Source: Bacteroidota bacterium
GTDB lineage: Bacteria > Bacteroidota > Bacteroidia > Bacteroidales > VadinHA17
Direction: 5' to 3'
NCBI GenBank assembly: GCA_011050615.1
Contig: DRFJ01000050.1
Span: forward strand, 1-64,000
Length of the DNA stretch: 64,000 bases
This document shows, in pieces, positions 27,794 to 36,007 of this stretch. Each line of letters starts with the position of its first letter. The first letter of the stretch is position 1. The notes under the pieces were generated by a model. The model ran no database searches. It was not told the DNA's origin and saw only the letters and a list, made by a program, of their open reading frames with translations. A program made the position numbers and the translations under genes.

Positions 27794-28098
27794 ACCATCC
27801 CCGTGTCTTTTCTCTGAGACTTTTGACGAATGTTCGAAAATATTTGATAAATAGTCGAAAAAAACTTCAAATTTACGCAACCCGCGGCACGATTTGTGCA
27901 TCCTTTCTATAGAAGGGCGTATAGTTAATTTCCATTCTCTTGTGCTTAATTATCATTTTTGAAACGGACTGTACAAATTTATGTTGAACGATTTTCTTTT
28001 TTTGACTCATGTTTGATTTTTTTGATAAAAATATTATATCTTTGCGTTCCAAATTCAGGCAGCTAATCCTGAAGTCTAATAATATTTATTTAACAGAT
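27794..28098 (+). promoter_or_regulatory. rpsO promoter and leader
   Basis: This 305-base gap holds the best promoter of the window: TTTG at 28012-28015, 21 bases, then TATCTTTG at 28037-28044. The implied ~50-base leader contains a TTCAGG/CCTGAA stem-loop (28054-28059 with 28068-28073). S15 commonly represses its own translation through its leader, so this hairpin could be an autoregulatory site (inference). Nothing else coding is apparent in the gap. Confidence 0.6.
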
Positions 28099-28368
28099 AT
28101 GTACTTAACTACAGATAAGAAGAAGGAAATATTCAATCGATACGGCGATTCTGAGATGGATACCGGAAGTGCTGAGGGACAGATAGCTTTATTTTCATAT
28201 CGTATCAGTCACCTTACTGAACATCTTAAGAAGAATAGAAAAGATTTTAATACCCAGAGAGCTCTGGTTAAGCTTGTAGGTAAACGCCGGAGGTTACTTG
28301 ATTATCTGAAAGGGAAGGATATCGACCGATATCGTGAAATCATTAAAGCTTTGAAGCTGCGTAAATAA
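28099..28368 (+). CDS. rpsO: 30S ribosomal protein S15
   Basis: The 89-residue protein binds the central domain of 16S rRNA early in 30S assembly. Family motifs are clear: DTGSAEGQIALFSYRISHLTEHLK and LVGKRRRLLDYLKG. The ATG at 28099 is chosen because it matches the standard S15 N-terminus and lies downstream of the strong promoter; an in-frame ATG at 28009 lies before that promoter. It is followed by an intrinsic terminator and then pnp, the widely conserved rpsO-pnp order. Confidence 0.97.
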   Translation: MYLTTDKKKEIFNRYGDSEMDTGSAEGQIALFSYRISHLTEHLKKNRKDFNTQRALVKLVGKRRRLLDYLKGKDIDRYREIIKALKLRK

Positions 28369-28380
28369 GCGACAGGACAA

Positions 28381-28407
28381 AAAGGCAATTTCAGATTGCC
28401 TTTTTTT
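28381..28407 (+). terminator. Intrinsic terminator between rpsO and pnp
   Basis: AAAGGCAAT (28381-28389), a 5-base loop and ATTGCCTTT (28395-28403) form a 9-bp stem running into a T7 tract, starting 12 bases after the rpsO stop. Confidence 0.88.
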
Positions 28408-28454
28408 ATTTTATTTACGTAATTTCGTTACCTTAATATTAAGGATAATAAAAC

Positions 28455-30701
28455 ATGTATAAACTAATTGAAAAGACAATTGACTTTGGAGACGGAAGGT
28501 CAATAACATTTGAAACCGGAAAGATGGCCAGACAGGCCGATGGGGCCGTATTGCTTAAAACTGGTAATACTATGCTCCTGGCTACAGTGGTTTCTGCCAG
28601 AGAGGCAAAGGAGGATGTCGATTTTATGCCTCTATCTGTTGATTATAAGGAAAAATATGCCTCTCTCGGAAGATTTCCCGGAGGCTTTATGAAGCGTGAA
28701 GCAAGACCTTCAGATTACGAAGTGCTTATTGCACGGCTGGTTGACCGCGCACTGCGCCCTTTATTCCCTGATGATTATCACGCCGAGACCTTTGTCACCA
28801 TAAACCTGATCTCTGCAGACCAGGATGTTATGCCTGATGCATTTGCAGGCCTGGCTGCTTCTGCAGCCCTTGCTGTTTCTGATATTCCTTTTGCCGGGCC
28901 TATCTCAGAAGTGAGAGTGGCACGAATAGAGAGTGAGCTTTATATTAATCCTACGGTGACCCAGCTGAAAAATGCCGACCTTGATATTATAGTAGGAGCT
29001 ACCTATGATAACATACTTATGGTTGAGGGGGAGATGAAAGAGGTCCCTGAAGATGTGTTGGTCGAGGCTATTAAATTTGCTCATGAGGAAATAAAAAAGC
29101 ATTGCAAAGCCCAGATGGAACTTGCCGAAATGGTGGGTGCTACAAAAAGGGAATATTCACATGAGGAGAATGATGAAGAACTGAAAAAGAAAGTCCGGGA
29201 TGAGACCTATGACAAGTTATATAAAGCCGTTTCGAAAAAGATAGCAGACAAACACCTCCGATCAGAAGAAATGGAAAAGATAAAGGAGGACTTCATGTCG
29301 CAGTTTACAGAAGAGGATGAGGTGAATGTCTTACTGGCAGATAAATATTTTCACGATGTGCACAAGGAAGCTGTCAGGAGGCTGGTGCTCGAAAAGAAGG
29401 TAAGGCTTGACGGAAGGAAGACCGATGAGATTCGACCAATATGGTGTGAGATAGATCCACTGCCCGCCGCCCATGGCTCAGCTATTTTTACCAGGGGGGA
29501 GACACAATCCCTTACCACGGTAACTCTAGGCACAAAGCTGGATGAGAAAATGATTGATGAAGTACTCTTCCAGGGAACGGAGAAATTTGTACTCCACTAT
29601 AATTTCCCGCCTTTCTCAACAGGAGATGCCCGGCCTTCAAGAGGAACTAGCAGGCGTGAGATTGGTCATGGTAACCTGGCACACAGGGCACTGAAGAATA
29701 TGATGCCCGCCGATGATGAAAATCCTTATGCCATAAGAGTGGTATCGGATATCCTTGAATCAAACGGATCATCATCCATGGCCACAGTATGTGCCGGAAC
29801 ACTGGCCCTGATGGATGCAGGTATACAGATATGCAAACCTGTATCAGGAATAGCTATGGGACTTATCACTGATAAAGACAGCGGCAAGTATGCAGTTCTT
29901 TCCGATATACTCGGTGATGAAGACCACCTTGGAGATATGGATTTCAAAGTTACGGGTACCCGGGATGGCATAACTGCAACTCAGATGGATATCAAGGTTG
30001 AAGGACTCTCATATGATATGCTGGCCGAGGCACTTGAACAGGCCCGCAAGGGCAGGCTCCATATACTGGATGTCATGGAGGAAGTTATTTCAGAACCTAG
30101 GCCCGACCTTAAGCCTCATGCCCCGAGAATAGAAAAAATTATTGTGCCCAAGGATATGATAGGTGCAATAATAGGACCGGGTGGGAAAGTAATACAGGAA
30201 ATACAGAGAGAAACAGAAACCACTATTGTTGTTGAGGAAATAAACGGGATGGGTGTCGTGGATATCTTCGGAGAGAATCTGGAAGGCATTACCAGGGCAC
30301 TTAACTGGATAAACAGGATAATTGAAGTACCCGAGATCGGAAAAACATACAAGGGGAAGGTAGTATCCGTGGTAAGTTTCGGCGCCTTTGTTGAAATTAT
30401 ACCCGGCAAGGAAGGCCTCCTGCACATATCTGAAATTGAGTGGCATAAGATAGATACTGTTGAAGATGTGCTGAATGAGGGTGATGAAGTCGAAGTCAAA
30501 TTACTGGATATTGATCAAAAAACCGGTAAACTGAAACTGTCAAGGAAGGCTCTTTTGCCAAGGCCCCCAAGGGAAGCGGGAGATAACAGGCCCGAAGGAG
30601 GAGAACGCAGGCATGACCGGGGCAACCGCAGACAGGATGGAGGCGATCACCGTCACAGCCGCAGGCCGGGAGGAGACAGGAGAAGAGATAACAGGAAATA
30701 A
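28455..30701 (+). CDS. pnp: Polyribonucleotide nucleotidyltransferase (PNPase)
   Basis: It degrades RNA 3' to 5' by phosphorolysis. The 748-residue chain has two RNase PH domains (first about 15-230; second about 320-545 with [14 protein letters not shown] and the [20 protein letters not shown] phosphate site), a KH domain near 560-620 ([17 protein letters not shown]) and an S1 domain near 630-700 ([26 protein letters not shown] split over two strands). The last ~45 residues are an Arg/Gly/Asp/His-rich disordered tail, which could add RNA or protein contacts. It lies downstream of rpsO as in most bacteria. Confidence 0.97.
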   Translation: MYKLIEKTIDFGDGRSITFETGKMARQADGAVLLKTGNTMLLATVVSAREAKEDVDFMPLSVDYKEKYASLGRFPGGFMKREARPSDYEVLIARLVDRALRPLFPDDYHAETFVTINLISADQDVMPDAFAGLAASAALAVSDIPFAGPISEVRVARIESELYINPTVTQLKNADLDIIVGATYDNILMVEGEMKEVPEDVLVEAIKFAHEEIKKHCKAQMELAEMVGATKREYSHEENDEELKKKVRDETYDKLYKAVSKKIADKHLRSEEMEKIKEDFMSQFTEEDEVNVLLADKYFHDVHKEAVRRLVLEKKVRLDGRKTDEIRPIWCEIDPLPAAHGSAIFTRGETQSLTTVTLGTKLDEKMIDEVLFQGTEKFVLHYNFPPFSTGDARPSRGTSRREIGHGNLAHRALKNMMPADDENPYAIRVVSDILESNGSSSMATVCAGTLALMDAGIQICKPVSGIAMGLITDKDSGKYAVLSDILGDEDHLGDMDFKVTGTRDGITATQMDIKVEGLSYDMLAEALEQARKGRLHILDVMEEVISEPRPDLKPHAPRIEKIIVPKDMIGAIIGPGGKVIQEIQRETETTIVVEEINGMGVVDIFGENLEGITRALNWINRIIEVPEIGKTYKGKVVSVVSFGAFVEIIPGKEGLLHISEIEWHKIDTVEDVLNEGDEVEVKLLDIDQKTGKLKLSRKALLPRPPREAGDNRPEGGERRHDRGNRRQDGGDHRHSRRPGGDRRRDNRK

Positions 30702-30895
30702 AAACGTCTTGCAACATCCTTTTGCCTTGTTTCTGACCTCTGCTCAGTCTGGCTTCTTGCTAAATATAAATCACCGGGTTAATTGTTCGCTGTGCTCACG
30801 GGCTCACGTTGTTCGGTTTATTCGATTTTTAACACTTGGCCTGCTTTGTGGTGCCCACCCCTAAGAAACTAGACTGAAAGTACTAAATTAAATTG

Positions 30896-30903
30896 TACTT
30901 TTG
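30896..30903 (+). promoter_or_regulatory. Predicted -7 element of the deoxynucleoside kinase gene
   Basis: TACTTTTG matches TAnnTTTG, 21 bases before the TTG start at 30925. This supports that start, since any longer frame would begin upstream of the transcript. Confidence 0.5.
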
Positions 30904-30924
30904 TCTTCGGTTTTAATCTAAGCT

Positions 30925-31569
30925 TTGAACTACAAATATAAATACATAGTCATTGAAGGTAATATTGGTGCAGGCAAAACCAGCCTCGCCCGTATGATTG
31001 CTGACACTTACAATGCCCGCCTCATACTTGAAAAATTTGCTGACAACCCTTTTCTGCCAAAATTTTACAGGGAACCGGAACGCTATGCCTTTCCCCTTGA
31101 ACTTTCATTCCTGGCCGAAAGGTATACCCAATTGAAGAAGGAAATAGGGCATTTTGACATATTCAGTCCCTTTACTGTGGCCGACTTCTATTTTATGAAG
31201 TCAATTGTCTTTGCCTCAGCTACTCTTGAGGAGGACGAATATAAACTTTACAGGCAACTCTTCCATATAATTTACCAGTCACTGCCCAAACCCGACCTGT
31301 TTGTGTACCTTCATGCCGATACCCCCGTCCTGGTAGAGAATATTAAGAAGAGGGGAAGAGACTTTGAATCAGCGATAGATGAAAAATACTTGCTTAAAAT
31401 ACAAAACAGTTATTTCAGCTGGTTCAGGCAGAATCCCGGGCATACCTATCTTATCATTGATATTAATAATATTGACTTTGTAAATAATGAAGAAGACTAT
31501 GAAAAAATTCGGGATCTTATTTTTAGGAAAAGACACGGCAAAGGACTCAACAGGACTATTTTAAACTAA
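30925..31569 (+). CDS. Deoxynucleoside kinase (dAdo/dGuo-kinase type)
   Basis: It phosphorylates deoxynucleosides in the salvage pathway. The 214-residue protein carries the P-loop GNIGAGKTSLA close to its start, the substrate-site ERYTQLKKEI segment, and the KKRGRDFE lid region. The start is TTG at 30925: it gives MNYKYKYIVIEGNIGAGK, the usual family N-terminus, and no ATG is available nearby. Whether the preferred substrate is deoxyadenosine or deoxyguanosine cannot be read from sequence. Confidence 0.9.
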   Translation: MNYKYKYIVIEGNIGAGKTSLARMIADTYNARLILEKFADNPFLPKFYREPERYAFPLELSFLAERYTQLKKEIGHFDIFSPFTVADFYFMKSIVFASATLEEDEYKLYRQLFHIIYQSLPKPDLFVYLHADTPVLVENIKKRGRDFESAIDEKYLLKIQNSYFSWFRQNPGHTYLIIDINNIDFVNNEEDYEKIRDLIFRKRHGKGLNRTILN

Positions 31570-31608
31570 TTTTACCCGGGAGTTGACACATATTCTGTAA
31601 TTTTTTAT

Positions 31609-31616
31609 TAGATTTG
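31609..31616 (+). promoter_or_regulatory. Predicted -7 element of the TPR lipoprotein gene
   Basis: TAGATTTG matches TAnnTTTG. A TTG (31583-31585) lies 23 bases upstream, slightly further than the usual -33 spacing. The start codon follows 56 bases downstream. Confidence 0.5.
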
Positions 31617-31671
31617 CATCATTGTCGTTGTTAACACTTGATCAACAATTAAATAATTAATATTTGTTACC

Positions 31672-33399
31672 ATGAAAAAAATCAGAAGCTATTTCATTCT
31701 TTTTATTGCCGCAGCCCTTATGACAGGCTGTAGTGGTTTGAATAAGATGAAACAAAATTATGACCAGGTAAAGTATGAGGTAGTTCCACAGGTGCTGGAA
31801 ACTCATGCAGGAACTGTTGACCTGACCATTAAAGGGACTTTCCCTGAAAAATATTTTGATAAAAACGTAGTGCTTGAAGCAACTCCGGTACTTGTCTACA
31901 GCGGAGGAGAAACACAGTTTGAGAAGGTTACACTGCAGGGAGAGAATGTTCAGGCAAATAATGAAGTTATATCGAACTCGGGAGACAATTTCTCTTACAC
32001 GAGTTCAATTCCCTACGACGCAGCAATGCTTAAGTCAGAACTTATGCTGAGGGTGACCGGAACCAAAAAGGGCACCTCGGTGGAGTTTGATCCTGTAAAG
32101 CTTGCTGATGGAGTAATCGCTACATCTACGCTTGCTGAAGCCTATGGAACCAGTGATCCCATGACAATCATTATGCCTGATAATTTCAAGCGAATTATTC
32201 CGGAAGGAAAAATGGCTGATATTCACTACCTGATTAATATGGCTAACATCAGGAACACAGAACTCAAGGATGAGGATATTGCTGCCCTCAAGGAATATCT
32301 CGAACTGGTAAAAACTGAAGAAGACCTTGAGTTCATTGATATGCTGGTAAGTGCGTATGCATCACCTGACGGCCCGCTGGATTTTAATGATCAGCTCGCT
32401 TCAAAGAGGCTTGAATCGGCCAGCAAGTATATCAAACGTGAATTTGAAAAAGCCGAAATTGAAGATATCGATAAAGAAGGATTCGTAAAAAACAAATCAA
32501 CCGCTGAAGACTGGGAAGGTTTCAAAGCTGAGGTTGAAAAATCAGACATAGAAGACAAGGATCTGATCATCCGTGTCCTTTCAATGTACTCCGACCCTGC
32601 CGTACGTGAACAGGAAATCAAGAATATGTCTTCTGCCTTCGAGGTGCTGAAAGACCAGATTCTTCCTAAATTAAGAAGGTCAAAGCTTATTGTTAATGTC
32701 AATAAAATAGGACGTTCCGACGAGGAAATTCTTGAGCAGATCAATTCAGATCCCACGGTACTCGGCCTGGAAGAATTACTCTATGCCGCAAGTCTTACCG
32801 ATGATCTTGAAGAGCAACTTAAATATTACGAAATTGCAGCCAAGCAGAATCCAAAGTGTCTCAGGGCTTATAATAATATCGCAGGTGTTTCAATGGAACT
32901 GGGAGACCTCGATGCAGCTAAAGCTGCCCTGGAGAAAGCAAAAGCAATAAAAAATGATGATGTTGTAAAGAATAACCTGGGCTTTGTTGCACTCATGGAA
33001 GGAAACATAAATGAGGCAGAAGAATACTTTACATCAATGACAAGCTCCACCGTTGAATCTAAATTCGGCCTCGGGACCATAGCTATTATGAAAGGCGAAT
33101 ATGACAGGGCTGTTAATTATTTCGATAATGAACCATCATTCAATAATGCACTTGCACATGTACTTAAAGGTGACCTGAGTAAAGCTAAAAATATGCTTGA
33201 CAATATGGAAATGTGCGAAAATGGCGCACCTTCATACCTGAAGGCAATCATAGGTGCAAGGATGGACAACAGAGACTATATGCTTAACGGACTGCGTGAA
33301 GCTATCAGCTACAATAATGAGTGGGCACAGTATGTTCTTAAGGATGTTGAATTTGCAAAGTTCTTTAACGATACAGATTTCCTTTCATTGGTGCAGTAA
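31672..33399 (+). CDS. TPR-repeat lipoprotein
   Basis: The 575-residue protein starts with a lipoprotein signal (AALMTGCSG, Cys20). A beta-rich N-terminal domain precedes a segment resembling the OmpA core (YASPDGPLDFNDQLASKRLE, about residues 225-245). From about residue 365 there are TPR repeats (ALRAYNNIAGVSMELGDL-like, KNNLGFVALMEGNINEAEEYF). Similar proteins are common in Bacteroidales as abundant outer-membrane-associated lipoproteins. The molecular role is not known; scaffolding in the envelope is an inference. It is monocistronic and closed by a strong terminator. Confidence 0.8.
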   Translation: MKKIRSYFILFIAAALMTGCSGLNKMKQNYDQVKYEVVPQVLETHAGTVDLTIKGTFPEKYFDKNVVLEATPVLVYSGGETQFEKVTLQGENVQANNEVISNSGDNFSYTSSIPYDAAMLKSELMLRVTGTKKGTSVEFDPVKLADGVIATSTLAEAYGTSDPMTIIMPDNFKRIIPEGKMADIHYLINMANIRNTELKDEDIAALKEYLELVKTEEDLEFIDMLVSAYASPDGPLDFNDQLASKRLESASKYIKREFEKAEIEDIDKEGFVKNKSTAEDWEGFKAEVEKSDIEDKDLIIRVLSMYSDPAVREQEIKNMSSAFEVLKDQILPKLRRSKLIVNVNKIGRSDEEILEQINSDPTVLGLEELLYAASLTDDLEEQLKYYEIAAKQNPKCLRAYNNIAGVSMELGDLDAAKAALEKAKAIKNDDVVKNNLGFVALMEGNINEAEEYFTSMTSSTVESKFGLGTIAIMKGEYDRAVNYFDNEPSFNNALAHVLKGDLSKAKNMLDNMEMCENGAPSYLKAIIGARMDNRDYMLNGLREAISYNNEWAQYVLKDVEFAKFFNDTDFLSLVQ

Positions 33400-33420
33400 G
33401 ATTCATTTAATAAGAATAAA

Positions 33421-33448
33421 AAATGCCCCGTCATTGCACGGGGCATTT
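33421..33448. terminator. Bidirectional intrinsic terminator
   Basis: AAATGCCCCGT (33421-33431) and ACGGGGCATTT (33438-33448) form an 11-bp stem with a 6-base loop, flanked by A-rich and T-rich runs. It lies between the convergent TPR lipoprotein and RNA methyltransferase genes and can serve both. Confidence 0.9.
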
Positions 33449-33982
33449 TTATTTATGATATAATTTTGAGAACAGATCCCACAGCACTATCCCTGCAGAT
33501 ACTGATATATTGAAAGAATGCTTGGTCCCATACTGGGGTATCTCAATGCAATAGTCGGACATATCAATAATTTCCTGTTGCACACCCTTTACTTCATGGC
33601 CAAAGATCAGGGCATACTTATTTTCACCTGCAGGGTAAAAATCCTGAAGCAAAGTAGCTCCTTCAGCCTGCTCAAGTGTTAGTATTTTATACCCTGCATT
33701 ACGTAGCTCCCTTATTGCATCGATGGTATTTTCATAATAAGCCCACCTTACTGATTCGGTAGCACCAAGGGCTGTCTTGTGTATATCCCGGTGAGGAGGC
33801 CGTGCAGTAATACCGCAGAGGTAAACAGCTTCAGCCTTGAGACAGTCAGCAGTCCGGAAAACAGAACCTATATTATTAAGACTCCTGATATTATCAAGTA
33901 CAATAATAAAAGGACTTTTTTCAGATCTTCTGAATTCTTCAACTGTCTTCCTCTTCAGTTCAGACATCTTCAACTTGCGCAT
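33449..33982 (-). CDS. RNA 2'-O-methyltransferase, TrmH/SpoU family
   Basis: The 177-residue SPOUT enzyme uses S-adenosylmethionine to methylate ribose in tRNA or rRNA. Motif 1 (LDNIRSLNNIGSVFRTADCL), motif 2 (YALIFGHEVKGV) and motif 3 (IEIPQYGTKHSFNISVSAGI) are all present. There is no extra N-terminal substrate-binding domain of the RlmB type, so a tRNA target similar to TrmH/TrmL is more likely. It converges on the TPR lipoprotein gene. Confidence 0.9.
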   Translation of the reverse strand: MRKLKMSELKRKTVEEFRRSEKSPFIIVLDNIRSLNNIGSVFRTADCLKAEAVYLCGITARPPHRDIHKTALGATESVRWAYYENTIDAIRELRNAGYKILTLEQAEGATLLQDFYPAGENKYALIFGHEVKGVQQEIIDMSDYCIEIPQYGTKHSFNISVSAGIVLWDLFSKLYHK

Positions 33983-34073
33983 AACATCTGCAATTTTTAC
34001 TAAAATATGGAAAAAAAATGTAATTTGGCTCCTGCTAAAAGAAGCCTATATTTTTATCTCTAAAACGTGTTTT

Positions 34074-35267
34074 ATGAATATCCATGAGTACCAGGGAATA
34101 TCCATCCTGAAAAACAATAATGTTCGCATTGCTGAAGGATTTGTTGCAGAAACACCCGAACAGGCTGTTATTATTGCGCAACAGTTAAAAGAGAAATTCG
34201 GATCTGACAAATTTGTCGTAAAAGCACAGATACATGCAGGAGGAAGAGGTAAGGCAGGAGGCGTGAAAATAGCAAAATCGATTGATGAAGTGGCCGGTAT
34301 TGCCGGGGATATCCTTGGTATGCGGCTTGTTACCAGACAGACAGGACCTGAAGGGAAGGAAGTGAAGAAGGTACTGATTTCACAAAATGTTTATTATCCG
34401 GGAGAAACTGATCCCAGAGAATACTATATCGGTATATTACTCGACCGTGACAGGGGAAGGTATGTAATTATGTATTCCCCGGAAGGAGGAATGGATATCG
34501 AGGCTGTGGCAGAAAAGACACCTCATTTAATTTTCAGGGAGTATATTGACCCATGCCTGGGTTTACAGGCGTACCAGATGAGAAAAATAGCTTTTAACCT
34601 TGGTCTTGAAGGTGAGGCATTCAAGGATATGCTCAGGTTCCTGGACGGCCTGTATGAAGCATTTATCGACAGCGATGCACAGTTACTGGAAATTAACCCT
34701 GTACTGAAAACAAGTGATAATAAAATACTTGCCGTAGACTGTAAATTCAGTATTGATGACAGTGCCCTGTACAGGCATAAGGATATCATAGCTATGAGGG
34801 ATCTGTCGGAGGAAGACCCGACAGAGGTGGAAGCAGGCAAGCATAACCTTAACTTTGTCAAACTTGATGGAAATGTGGCTTGCATGGTGAACGGTGCCGG
34901 CCTTGCCATGGCGACCATGGATCTGATTAAACTTTCCGGAGGCAACCCTGCCAATTTCCTTGATGTTGGTGGCACTGCCAGTGCCGAAACGGTGGAGGCA
35001 GGATTCAGGATCATTCTCAAAGATCCCAATGTAAGGGCTATACTGATAAATATTTTCGGGGGTATTGTCCGTTGCGACAGGGTGGCAAACGGGGTTGTTG
35101 AAGCATGTAAATCAATGGGTGAGCTGCCGGTACCTGTTATAGTCAGACTCCAGGGCACAAATGCTGAAGAGGCAAAGAAGATCATTGATAATTCAGGCTT
35201 TAAAGTATTTTCTGCCATATCCTTCGAAGATGCAGCAAAAAGAGTTGAACAGGTGATGTCACATTAA
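34074..35267 (+). CDS. sucC: Succinate-CoA ligase (ADP-forming) subunit beta
   Basis: This is the nucleotide-binding subunit of the TCA-cycle enzyme joining succinyl-CoA to substrate-level ATP or GTP formation. The 397-residue protein opens MNIHEYQGISILKNNNV as the family does, with VVKAQIHAGGRGKAGGV in the ATP-grasp domain and a C-terminal CoA-ligase-type domain (NPANFLDVGGTAS, ILINIFGGIVRCD). ATG 34074 is chosen; an in-frame ATG at 33837 runs into the divergent methyltransferase gene. sucD is not adjacent, so the two subunits are encoded apart. Confidence 0.95.
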   Translation: MNIHEYQGISILKNNNVRIAEGFVAETPEQAVIIAQQLKEKFGSDKFVVKAQIHAGGRGKAGGVKIAKSIDEVAGIAGDILGMRLVTRQTGPEGKEVKKVLISQNVYYPGETDPREYYIGILLDRDRGRYVIMYSPEGGMDIEAVAEKTPHLIFREYIDPCLGLQAYQMRKIAFNLGLEGEAFKDMLRFLDGLYEAFIDSDAQLLEINPVLKTSDNKILAVDCKFSIDDSALYRHKDIIAMRDLSEEDPTEVEAGKHNLNFVKLDGNVACMVNGAGLAMATMDLIKLSGGNPANFLDVGGTASAETVEAGFRIILKDPNVRAILINIFGGIVRCDRVANGVVEACKSMGELPVPVIVRLQGTNAEEAKKIIDNSGFKVFSAISFEDAAKRVEQVMSH

Positions 35268-35297
35268 TCTTCTGATATCCTCAGCCCATATCTTATC

Positions 35298-35771
35298 CTA
35301 CCTGTGCGAGCCGTCACAGAATGGCTTCAGTTTACTTTTGCCACAGCGGCATAAGGATAGCGTTCCGCTGAATTTTGACCTTGAACCATTATTCCTTTCC
35401 AGAATAAATCCCCCTGTAATTATGCAAGGACCGTTTTCCATAATCTTTATCACAGTTTCACTGCCGCTTCCTGTATCATCATTTTTCAACAGGGCCCTTC
35501 CCCGGTTCTTGATGTGATTGGGATGTTCTTCCCCAACGGTTTCATTCTTTTTATCATCATTCCATTTCCATGTTAAGGCATCAACAGGGCATTTATCAAC
35601 AACCTCGATTATCTTTTCAGTGTGTGATCCGTCCATATTAATCCATGGCTTTTTATCGGGATTAAAAACTTCCGGAAGCCCGTGGGTGCATTCCGAGGCA
35701 TGAATACATGACGATGGTTTCCAGTATACGGTTATATCCTTGTTCTTATATTTTCTTTCTCCTGCTTTCAT
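35298..35771 (-). CDS. Two-domain iron-sulfur protein (Fer4_19 plus CDGSH)
   Basis: The 157-residue soluble protein joins a divergent ferredoxin domain (Fer4_19/YjdI type: SSCIHASECTHGLPEVF and VVDKCPVDALTW, residues about 10-75) to a C-terminal CDGSH iron-sulfur domain (CRCGKSKLKPFCDGSH, the mitoNEET-type 2Fe-2S ligand set C-x-C...C-x3-H). Such fusions occur across Bacteroidota. Roles in redox sensing or cluster transfer are proposed for CDGSH proteins, but not known here. It converges on sucC with a 30-base gap and no clear terminator. Confidence 0.88.
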   Translation of the reverse strand: MKAGERKYKNKDITVYWKPSSCIHASECTHGLPEVFNPDKKPWINMDGSHTEKIIEVVDKCPVDALTWKWNDDKKNETVGEEHPNHIKNRGRALLKNDDTGSGSETVIKIMENGPCIITGGFILERNNGSRSKFSGTLSLCRCGKSKLKPFCDGSHR

Positions 35772-36007
35772 ATATGGTATTCTTATGGCGTATAATATTT
35801 TAACAATAATTAATTAATTTGGTTGTACCAATCCGGATTAATTGATAATTTTATGGTGTATAATTACATAAATATTTGAGAATTAAAAGTTTTCTGGTAA
35901 GTACAGAAATAATTTTTTAGGAATTAACACCTGTCTGATTTTTCTTTGCTTAAATTAATCAGGATTATGAATAAATTGAAAGTGAAGAAAGCTTTAACAT
36001 AATAAGG

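Noticed and set aside
30740-30860. GTTCGCTGTGCTCACGGGCTCAC-like stretch between pnp and the kinase gene
   Set aside because: It looked repeat-like, but no clear inverted or direct repeat structure or RNA family could be supported from one copy.
34523-35218. 231-codon minus-strand frame inside sucC
   Set aside because: It is the mirror of a conserved coding sequence, with low-complexity Ser/Pro/Ala composition typical of shadow frames.
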